DNA of 64,000 nt from Cellvibrionaceae bacterium 1162T.S.0a.05. Lineage in GTDB: Bacteria > Pseudomonadota > Gammaproteobacteria > Pseudomonadales > Cellvibrionaceae. Under the pieces are notes generated by a model that saw nothing but the letters and a program-made list of their open reading frames with translations, searched no databases and was not told the DNA's origin. Shown here piece by piece: positions 53,526 to 62,300 of the stretch (position 1 is the first letter of the stretch; every line of letters starts with the position of its first letter). Made by a program: the position numbers and the translations under genes. The DNA lies in assembly GCA_000964245.1 (NCBI GenBank), contig LANB01000001.1, positions 1,281,501 to 1,345,500 of the forward strand. The letters run 5' to 3'.

Positions 53526-55892
53526 TCACTGCGCTAAAGATTCTGACACCACCGGGTAGGAATCCCATACCTGCTTATCTGCCAGAGAACGCAGCAATTT
53601 GACATATTCAGCATGCGTCCAGGCCAGGGGTGTTGCGGAATTAGTACCTTCGCCCATTGCAAATTCGTGCCTGGTCGCTGTGCCCACCCCATCCCAAACT
53701 TGCTCAGGCAACATTAAACCCTCGTTTGCAAAAAACTCCATACCCGCAACATAGGTTGAACGTAATTCACCAATGGTTTCATCAAGGTTGGACGCACTCT
53801 CCAGGGCATAAGCCAATTCATAGTGCCCTCTTTCACCGGTAAAAAAGGGCCAGACACGTCCACGCTGGCCTGCGGCCATCACACCCCCGGCGCCATAATT
53901 TTCACCATTGGTGGCATTTTCGCCGTAGCCATCGTCACCATAGCGACGCCAACCGGGATAACTATGCTCACCATCCCGGAATTCGTATTTCACCCGGAAT
54001 TCTTCCGGCAAACTGGTATCGTCGTATTCAGGCAAGCTTTCACGAATGTGTGGATCATCGGCTTTACGTACGCCGTAACGCACCAATTCCAGAAAGCCGC
54101 CATCAAGAATTTCAGCTTCGTTTAATTCACCACGGCCATTGCGATCCAGTAGCTTCCCGTTATCGTTCGGATCTTCATTTTGTGTTATGCGCAAGTAGTA
54201 ACGGCCATCACCACGACTGTTTTCTTTGTCAAACACGCCGTCAGTGGTAAAGGTACGCGCTTCGATTTTGCTTGTATACTCACGCGCCCTTGCAAGATAA
54301 CGATCCGCACTGGCATCGTCTGCCGAATGTTTTGCCAATTCGGCTGCGGTAATTAAACCGGCCACAACCGAAGCCATCGTTGAAGGTGAATACCCTTCCT
54401 GCTCCTCCCAACGCTCTTGTTGGGTGTAGGGCGGCTTAATGACCGTTTTATTCCATTCGAGATTGGTTTCTCCGCCTTCAACCAGAAAGTCAGCCGCTGC
54501 TTTTAGCATTGTTTTATACCAATGCTGTGCCTCAGTATCGTTGAGAACTTCATGCTGCCAAAGTTTCCAACCCAGCATAATCGGCATCGCTGTTTGGTCG
54601 AGTTGGACCGCAACCCACTCAAGCTCACCATCAACATGCGTTTTTTGTAAAAACCAACCCCCCACACCATTGTTACCGGGTGTGTTATCGCCAACCTGAA
54701 TTTTTTTGAAATATTCAAAGGCGACTTTCGGTGTTTCCCGATCACCAAGCGCCAACAAAGCCATCGCACACTGATAAAAATCACGTGGCCAAACAGCCTT
54801 GTAACCCGTGCTGGAACGATCGGCAATAATTGTGTCGCCCCAGGGGTTCGAGAGAGAGGCGATCAATGCACCCGCATGGGTTTTATCTTCCTGCGCTTTT
54901 AAAACCAGCGCACTGACATGGGCCAACTTACCGCCGTCCATTGCTGTGTCCCTGATTTCCTTTAGGCCTTGCAAACTTTCAAGATAATCTTGCCAACCGA
55001 CAGCATCGCCTTCACCGACATACATTGCCAGCGTTTTTTGATAACCATCATTCAGGCTTTTGTTTGCTGCATCATCGCTTTGTTCTCGGCTTTTCCCGAA
55101 CCCAACAGCAATATCGATTGCAGTATCTGTGTTTGGCAGTTTTGCGATGAAGCTTACGTTCCCCGCCTTCTCACCTGTGGACAACCAGGTTTTTCCGGTT
55201 TGGCCATTTTCACGCAAACTGGATACACCGTCAGACGCACCAACAAACCCCACGCTCTTTTCTTCAAACGTAATATTCGCCTGCATACTTAAATGACTGT
55301 CCCCCTCCCATGCATGAAAACCCTGCGCGGTCACTTCTGCAAAATCATTGGTGCCGGTATTGGCAATGTGCGGATTGGTAGACAGGTAAAATTCAATACC
55401 CTCTCTTTGAGGCTTCAGTAGATAGCGCACAAACAAGGCATTATTTTCCGGGTGCGTGAAAATATGCTTTTCAATTTCGTAATGGCCTTCCTTGTCTTTG
55501 GTTAACACTTTGTAGGCGAGAGATGTCGGGCGACCTTTGCTGTCGGTTGTAAGATAGGAAATCTCTGCGTGCGCGTCCTGACTTTCAATATCGACAAAGT
55601 CATTGCCCTTTATCACGAGCTGCATATCCTTGATTTGTGCTTGGTGAATCAGGCCCCACATGGTTTCGGTGAGTACGCCTTTGGCGATTGAAAACCAGAC
55701 TTTGGAGACTTTTCCGGTTTTTTCATTTTCCTGATACTTTCCATCTTTATACGCTTCATAAGATGTACCAATTCCGGTTTTCCCCGAGAAGGCCCAGGTC
55801 GGGTCATTTCCCGGTGCTCCGGGAGCAACCTCTTTTTTTTCTGTGCACGAATAAAGTGACGCAAGGACGATTAAGATAAGATATTTTTTCAT
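53526..55892 (-). CDS. GH15 glucoamylase lipoprotein
   Basis: Glucoamylase removes glucose from the non-reducing ends of starch and maltodextrins. The start ATG at 55892 gives a compact lipoprotein signal (lipobox LASLYSC), and 788 residues in all. The N-terminal beta-sandwich domain (about 25-290) is that of bacterial glucoamylases. The (alpha/alpha)6 barrel shows YKAVWPRDFYQ, the general acid region ERWEEQEGYSPST near residue 500, GYGENATNGENYG, and the catalytic base region LPEQVWDG near residue 730. It is anchored in the outer membrane or periplasm. It lies downstream of the TonB receptor, with two nested palindromes between them. Confidence 0.95.
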   Translation of the reverse strand: MKKYLILIVLASLYSCTEKKEVAPGAPGNDPTWAFSGKTGIGTSYEAYKDGKYQENEKTGKVSKVWFSIAKGVLTETMWGLIHQAQIKDMQLVIKGNDFVDIESQDAHAEISYLTTDSKGRPTSLAYKVLTKDKEGHYEIEKHIFTHPENNALFVRYLLKPQREGIEFYLSTNPHIANTGTNDFAEVTAQGFHAWEGDSHLSMQANITFEEKSVGFVGASDGVSSLRENGQTGKTWLSTGEKAGNVSFIAKLPNTDTAIDIAVGFGKSREQSDDAANKSLNDGYQKTLAMYVGEGDAVGWQDYLESLQGLKEIRDTAMDGGKLAHVSALVLKAQEDKTHAGALIASLSNPWGDTIIADRSSTGYKAVWPRDFYQCAMALLALGDRETPKVAFEYFKKIQVGDNTPGNNGVGGWFLQKTHVDGELEWVAVQLDQTAMPIMLGWKLWQHEVLNDTEAQHWYKTMLKAAADFLVEGGETNLEWNKTVIKPPYTQQERWEEQEGYSPSTMASVVAGLITAAELAKHSADDASADRYLARAREYTSKIEARTFTTDGVFDKENSRGDGRYYLRITQNEDPNDNGKLLDRNGRGELNEAEILDGGFLELVRYGVRKADDPHIRESLPEYDDTSLPEEFRVKYEFRDGEHSYPGWRRYGDDGYGENATNGENYGAGGVMAAGQRGRVWPFFTGERGHYELAYALESASNLDETIGELRSTYVAGMEFFANEGLMLPEQVWDGVGTATRHEFAMGEGTNSATPLAWTHAEYVKLLRSLADKQVWDSYPVVSESLAQ

Positions 55893-55921
55893 AACATTTT
55901 TAATTTTTTGGGTTTGTCGTA

Positions 55922-56057
55922 TGAATGCCGATCGCTGGCAGGTGTGAGGTACGCTCTTTTGAAAGCGCAGTAAATACATCCCTGTAGCTCCTACGCCGCG
56001 TCCTGCGGCGACGGTTTCAAAAGGGCGTACCTCACACCCACCAGCGAACGACGTTCA
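55922..56057 (-). repeat. Nested palindromic element, copy 5
   Basis: The arms 55922-55964 and 56015-56057 are reverse complements at 37 of 43 positions. The core at 55971-55990 is in reverse orientation, and the inner hairpin is GTCGCCG with a CAGGAC loop. The arm sequence is unique to this copy. It lies 30 bp upstream of the glucoamylase start codon, so it would sit in the mRNA leader. Confidence 0.9.
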
Positions 56058-56152
56058 GGCAAGTTTTTCGTTAAATTTTTTAACCTCTAAAAATAAACAG
56101 ACTTTTTAATGACTCTGTCTAAATTTTATTCCGTTAACTCATGATCTATCTT

Positions 56153-56266
56153 GAACATCGAGCGCAAGATAGCCCTTGGTGAAACCGTCACGGCAGGGAG
56201 CCGTGTCGGAGCTACAGGGATGTATTTACCGCGTTTTCACCAAGGGCTATCTTGTGCTCGATGTTC
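56153..56266 (+). repeat. Nested palindromic element, copy 6
   Basis: The arms 56153-56184 and 56235-56266 are reverse complements at 31 of 32 positions. The inner hairpin CACGG-CAGGGA-GCCGTG and the core at 56209-56228 match the family. It is inverted relative to copy 5. Confidence 0.92.
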
Positions 56267-56299
56267 CCGCGAAAAAAATATCATCACAATTAAAAAGCA

Positions 56300-56329
56300 A
56301 AAAAAACCACCGCATAAATCGCGGTGGTT
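56300..56329 (-). terminator. Rho-independent terminator of the pullulanase-TonB operon
   Basis: On the minus strand AACCACCGC pairs perfectly with GCGGTGGTT over a 7-nt loop and is followed by a T-run (A-run on the plus strand). It lies 43 bp past the TonB receptor stop codon. Confidence 0.9.
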
Positions 56330-56371
56330 AAGCGCATCAAAACAAGCGCACTAGAGAGCCGAGGAGAACTC

Positions 56372-59341
56372 TTAAAAAGAATAACCAACACCGAGGAAAA
56401 ATTGACGGCCAAAATGCTGAATCGTACCGGTCAACGCCTCACGCCCCCAATAACTCGCATTCACTTCATCCGTTAAATTTTTCACTTGAAATACGGTAGA
56501 CAAACCATTGCCAAAGTCATACGAAGCCTGAAAGTCCATCACTGTCTCCGGTGCAAAAACAGTATTGGCCGCGAAGGCTGTTCCTATTTCACCGACTTTG
56601 TCACTTTGGTAGTTCACTGAAAAACGCGTTTCGAAGTTTTCGTATTCGTAGAACAAGGTCAGGTTACCGGAACGTTCTGCCAGCCCAGGGTAGGGTAAGG
56701 TGTCTTCTGCGTCGTCTGTAAAGGGGTTGTCGACGGTGATTTCACTGTCAACAAAAGCCGCACTGGCGTTGACACCCATGCCTGACCAGGGTTCAGGTAG
56801 AAAATCGAAGGTTTGCGTGTAGGTTAATTCCAGGCCTTGAATGTAACCGCCTTCCTTGTTGTTAATTGAGAAGGTGTAGTTGCCGTTTTGCAAAGGCACT
56901 TCTGTCAGCAAGCCGCCGATTTCAACTTCGACAGTCTCGGGCAAGAGGAAGCCCGCTCCACGGAAATCAAAATTTTCAATGGTTGCCGTTTGAATAAAAG
57001 ATTTAATTTCCTTGTGGTAGAACGCTACTGCAAACAAGCCTTCACCGTCGTTGAAATATTTTTCATACGAGAGATCAATTTGATCTGCCAGGAAGGGCCG
57101 TAAAAACGGCGAGTTGGTGTTGCTGTAATTGAATCGTGGATTCAAGGGGTCGCTAAAATCAATGGCGTTACCGCCACCGCCGTCAACCGGTTGGTCGCTG
57201 GAAAGTTGGTTGATCGGCGGACGCGAGAGTACGCGCGCGGCGGCAAAGCGGAGATAGTCTTCATCCGTCATTTCCAGGTTCAGGTTCATGGACGGCAAGG
57301 TATTCTTGTAGGTTTCACCGCTGCGGATAAAGGCATAGTCGTCCAGACACACGCCGACTTCATCACAAACTTCAACGGCGCCGAGCTCAGGATCACCGAG
57401 GACGTTGTATAGACCTACGGAGCTTTGATCAGTATCGACGACTCGCACACCAACATTACCGGTTAATGGCAGGCCCGCGACTTCCGTCAATATGTTTGCC
57501 TGTACATAAAAAGCGAACACTTCTTCGGTAACATCGCCACGTTGGCGTACTGACCACTCACGTTCCCAGCGCGCAGCCGGTTCAGTTGAACGTGGAATCA
57601 GGTCGCCATAAATATTGAATTGCGTTGGATCAAACTCGCCATTTATGTCACGGCCACTGGATAACACCAAACCCTGGTCAACCGCTTGTTGCAAAAGCGC
57701 TTCGCCATCAAAGGCAATGTAATTCGGAAAATGCGAGTAAGCGCCACCGAAGCCCTGGACACTGCCGGTCTCAGCGGTGATTGCCAGATCAACATCCGTT
57801 GTGGGCGAGTCCGGCGAGTTGTACATAAAAACTTGCCGGCGATAGTCGTATTGCCGTTCGGATGCGCGCAAGCCCGCTTCAACGCTGTTAATAAAATGGA
57901 ATTCAAGGTCGTAACGGTAATCCAGACGCAGGGCTGACACTTCGTCATCGTTAATCCGCGGAAAACGTCCGTACTCTGTAAAACGCAGTGTGTCGTAATT
58001 GGTATAAGAACTGTTAAAGCTCACATTCGGAACATCAAGGCCATTGGTGCGCAAATTGACCTGCTCAGTATCAACGCGCTCATAGCCTGTCGGATAAACC
58101 GTCGTATCCGTTGTTGCTTCGTAAAGGTGTGCTCGGTGAAAGCCATCCGCGTTGTAACCCGATGCAGAAGAGTGACTTAAATCGAGTGCGACTTTCCAAC
58201 GCTCTTCCTGCCAGCCGAGGTTGATCCCACCTGAGAAAATATCGTCATCATCCGTTACGTCTGCGGAAACGGTGCGCACATTCGGCACCGTGGCATTGCC
58301 GCCTGTCATATCCGCATTTGTAATTGTGGAATAGGTCGCGCCCACCAATACGCCATTTCGAATGTCTTCGGCAGACGTGGTTGCGGTGCGCAAGTTGTTG
58401 ACCGAAATACCGCGTTTTATGCTGTCGCTTTCAAATTTGGAGTAGAAAAAATCGGCTTCCAACGAAAACTGTTGAGTCGGCTCCCACTGAAACGCCGCGA
58501 GATAACCATCACGCTTTTCCGTCCCACCAATTTGATACAACTCAAATTCATTGGCCATCAAAACACTTTGATTTTCGCCATTCACATTAATTGTGGTTTG
58601 CTCTGGCTTTCCGCCAACAAATTGTTCGGTGACGTTAGGTTGATTCAAGCCCGCGTAACCAAAAGAAATACCGAGTGTGTCATCCAGTAATTTTTGTTGC
58701 CACGAGAAAGAAATTCGGTAGCCATCCGCATCGGCGTCTTCAACGTTGCCCGCACGGTCGTTGTAACTGTAACGCCCATCGATTTGAATTTTTCGGTCTT
58801 CGCTCATATCGAGGGGGTTGGCCACGTCCAAATCAACCGTACCTGCAACACCCCCTTCAATCAGTGAGGCTTTTGGTGATTTGTAAATGGTCACCTGTGA
58901 AATTAATTCAGACGGGTACTGATTAAATTCAATGGTTCGACGTAAGTTTGGTGATACCTGTTCACGCCCTCCCAAGGTAGAAAAAACAAATTCATCACTG
59001 AGCCCACGAATTTGAATATCTCCTGCCTGGCCGCCGGAACGGTTAGTGGTAAGACCAGGTACGCGCGCCAGCGCATCCGCAATGGAAACATCCGGCAAGC
59101 CGCCGATGTCGCTTGCAGAAATAGTTTCCACAATCGAATCTGCGCTGCGCTTGGCCTCGATGGATGATATTAATGAGGTGCGGTAACCGGTCACCAACAC
59201 TTCTTCGGTGATCCGGTCCTTGTTTTCTTCGTTTTCGTTTGCAGGCAGTTCTTCCTGTGCAAGTGCAAGCTGGGCGACTCCCAAGCCAATCGCCGCACAG
59301 AGCACGCGTTTTTTAAATTGTTTGTTCACGTTATCTTTCAT
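56372..59341 (-). CDS. TonB-dependent receptor, probable maltooligosaccharide uptake
   Basis: This 989-residue TonB-dependent outer-membrane receptor uses the ATG at 59341, preferred to a TTG 18 bp upstream. A signal peptide ends near LALAQ. An EEVLVTGYR TonB-box-like segment leads into the plug (SIEAKRSADSIVETISASDI, SIADALARVPGL, DIQIRGLSDEF, EGGVAGTVDLD). The C-terminal barrel of 22 strands ends in FFLGVGYSF. It belongs to the large-receptor type common in polysaccharide-degrading marine bacteria. It starts 32 bp after the pullulanase gene, so the receptor probably imports pullulan or starch oligosaccharides. Confidence 0.95.
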   Translation of the reverse strand: MKDNVNKQFKKRVLCAAIGLGVAQLALAQEELPANENEENKDRITEEVLVTGYRTSLISSIEAKRSADSIVETISASDIGGLPDVSIADALARVPGLTTNRSGGQAGDIQIRGLSDEFVFSTLGGREQVSPNLRRTIEFNQYPSELISQVTIYKSPKASLIEGGVAGTVDLDVANPLDMSEDRKIQIDGRYSYNDRAGNVEDADADGYRISFSWQQKLLDDTLGISFGYAGLNQPNVTEQFVGGKPEQTTINVNGENQSVLMANEFELYQIGGTEKRDGYLAAFQWEPTQQFSLEADFFYSKFESDSIKRGISVNNLRTATTSAEDIRNGVLVGATYSTITNADMTGGNATVPNVRTVSADVTDDDDIFSGGINLGWQEERWKVALDLSHSSASGYNADGFHRAHLYEATTDTTVYPTGYERVDTEQVNLRTNGLDVPNVSFNSSYTNYDTLRFTEYGRFPRINDDEVSALRLDYRYDLEFHFINSVEAGLRASERQYDYRRQVFMYNSPDSPTTDVDLAITAETGSVQGFGGAYSHFPNYIAFDGEALLQQAVDQGLVLSSGRDINGEFDPTQFNIYGDLIPRSTEPAARWEREWSVRQRGDVTEEVFAFYVQANILTEVAGLPLTGNVGVRVVDTDQSSVGLYNVLGDPELGAVEVCDEVGVCLDDYAFIRSGETYKNTLPSMNLNLEMTDEDYLRFAAARVLSRPPINQLSSDQPVDGGGGNAIDFSDPLNPRFNYSNTNSPFLRPFLADQIDLSYEKYFNDGEGLFAVAFYHKEIKSFIQTATIENFDFRGAGFLLPETVEVEIGGLLTEVPLQNGNYTFSINNKEGGYIQGLELTYTQTFDFLPEPWSGMGVNASAAFVDSEITVDNPFTDDAEDTLPYPGLAERSGNLTLFYEYENFETRFSVNYQSDKVGEIGTAFAANTVFAPETVMDFQASYDFGNGLSTVFQVKNLTDEVNASYWGREALTGTIQHFGRQFFLGVGYSF

Positions 59342-59373
59342 TATTCTGTACTCACTCAAATTTATTCAGCGGC

Positions 59374-62300
59374 TTAAGGTGTTGCAACGGCAGTTACTGT
59401 TAACACGGGTTGTGCCCCACTGGCATCAACCTCAAAACGGTAGGTGCCGTCTGCAGGAATTTCTGCAGTGAAATTCGTTTGGCTGTCTTGTAACAACAAG
59501 ACATTCAAACCCACAGTGACTGTCGCATTGTCATCGGCGCCAAGGTTTACTGTGGACCAGTCTTCAGAGGCCACTTTGAATTCGTAGGAACCTTCAGTGA
59601 GTGCAAGTTCAATGCTATAGGTTGCCGCGCCTACAAAGCTGAGCTGGTCTGTTACACCCCAACCATTCATTGCTCCGCGCACATACACTGCTGTGCCATT
59701 CCAGGGGTCGGCATTGACGACGGTTAACACCGGGTTGTCTGGATCAGCAGCCGCCAGGGTAAAGAGATAGTCGCCGACTGCCGAGGGCGTGAAAGTCATA
59801 TTGGGAATACCGCCACCGAAGCCAAGCTGTTTTGCTTCACCTTCGTTAACAACCACATTGCTCGCATCTGCAGTACTTAAGTCAACAGTGGACCAATCTT
59901 CCGATGCCAGTTTGAATTCATATTCCTCCGCATTCAGGCCGGGAATCGTGACTTGATATATGGAGCGACCGACATACGCTAACTCGTCATCTGTACTCCA
60001 GTCGTTTAACGTTCCACGCACGAAGACAGGTACTGAATAGGTTTGTGCATTGCTGACCGTCAAGGTTGGATTGGTTCCATCTATCGCATTCAAACTGAAT
60101 TTATATTCGCCTGCCGTTGCAATACTCAGCGTCAAATTAGGAATGCCAAAACCTGGACCCAATAATTTGTCCTCACCCAGCGTGACAGCAACATCGGCAC
60201 CGTCAGCAGAGCTAAGATCAACTGTGCTCCAATCTTCAGAGGCAACTTTAAACTCGTAGTCGCCCGCATCGATGGTGATAAAGGTTTCGTACACACCACT
60301 ACCGACATAAAGCAATTCGTCATCCGTGCTCCAACCATTCATTGCACCGCGCACATAGACCTGGGTATCACCATAAGGCACGGGCGGTTCAAACCCGGAG
60401 GTCGCGTAAGCAGAAAGGCCAGCAGCCTGAGCACCACTTTGCGCTTTTACAAATACCGCTGTGGTATAGGCGGGAACACTAAAACTGCCACCGGTTTCCT
60501 CACCACTCGCTTCGCTAAAGCTGGCACTTTGCACTGCGGCATCCACAGAATTTTGCTGGACGGAATGCAGAGTGAAGCCTGTACTGGTGTTCACGAAATG
60601 GGTGATGCTTTCGTTTGTGCCGTTGAAGACAACCACCATGGCATCGACGGTCGGATCAAGATCTGCACGCGCCGTGTCTTCTGTCCCTGTTACTGTGCCA
60701 ACACCATCATCAATGCTCATCACAATAATGCCAGGCACTTCGATCGCGCCCATATTGTGGAAGCCCACACGATCGAGCACTTCTTGTTCAGTCGTTAAAC
60801 TGAAAAGCGGGCTGGCACTGCTGATTTGCAACCACTCTTTGAATACCGCATTGGCAAACACAATGTCATCACTTTGCGGCAGCGCTTCACTGTCACGGAA
60901 GGCGGCGATCACATCGGCATCGCTGGCGTTATTGCCTTCTGTTGGGGGCAAGCCCACAGCGAAATTATTGTGTTGTAAGGTGAAGTCGAGGGTGTTGAAC
61001 CAGTCACCCGAGTTGTAGCTGTTACCGTCCATGGATTTGGAACGGAGGATGTCACTGCCCATATGAACAAAGGGAACACCCTGGCTAAACAACACCATGG
61101 ATTGCGTCATGTTTTGCATGCGTACACGCTCTGCCAGTGTGCTGTCTTCCGGCAAATTTTCTGCTTGATGCAACCAGTCCCAAAGTGTTTCGTTATCGTG
61201 CTTCTCTACATAGTTCACGCTTTCCTGCGGGTCGACGGTATAGCCGCCGTCGGACGAGGCTTTAATGCTGGTGCCATTGCGCGTTTGCAATTGAAACTCG
61301 GCGAGGTTGCCGGCAAGCCCGGTACGTAAACGATTGACTTCATCGCCTTTAAACAAATTGAGGAAGCGCATTTGATCACGCATGCGATCATTGAAGGTGC
61401 CGACACCCGTACCCACCATGTTGGCCTGGGTTGCACGCTCAAATAAAGCATCATCGGCAGTACTCTGCGAGGTATTCCAACCTTCCCCGTAAAAATAAGT
61501 ATCGGGGTCAACGGTCTGTACTGTTGCCAATGCATCGGTAATTAATTGCTTGGGCATCAGCGACATCACATCAAAACGATAGCTGTCGATACCGTATTGC
61601 GTGCTCCAAAGCACCAGCGAATCTTCAACCAGTTTTGCGAACATGGCATGTTCACTGGCGGTGTCGTTACAACAACTGGCATTTTCGACTTTGCCGGTGA
61701 TGACATCGCGGCGGAAATAATAACCGGGAACAATTTTATCGAAAATTGCTTTGGCCGAAGCAACACCGCTGTCAGAAGTATGGTTGTAAACCACATCCAT
61801 TACCACGCGCAATCCCATATCGTGCAGTGCTTTTACCATGCTACGCATTTCGAGCACGCGGTATTCGCCGCGCGGATCACTCGCGTAGCTACCTTCGGGC
61901 ACATTGAATAACACGGGATCGTAACCCCAATTAAATCCATCGAGATCCCTGATTACCGCAACCAGATCACGCGCATCGCTATCGTCTTCACGGTAACTTG
62001 CAAACACCTCTTCCAGGGTTGCGACATTACTTTCACGGCCGTCACACACTTCCGGTACATCAGGGCGCACGGCTTCACACAATTCAAATACCGTGCTCTG
62101 TAAATTGATTTGCTCGAAAGGATTTTCATCCACCGAGGCAAAATCAAAACTCGGTAAAATGTGAAAGTGTGTCAATCCTGCCTGCTGCAATGCTTGCAGG
62201 TGTTGCATTGGTGCCGTTTCACTTTCTGTGAAGGCTAAATATTTTCCGCGATTTGCTTCGGAGGTACTTTCATCGCGAATGGAAAAATCGCGTACATGGC

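Larger units (their letters stand above)
55893..56299. other. Intergenic region with two nested palindromes
   Basis: The gap between the TonB receptor and glucoamylase genes, both on the minus strand, holds palindrome copies 5 and 6 in opposite orientations, 95 bp apart. No coding sequence is supported here, although short open frames cross the palindromes. Confidence 0.6.
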
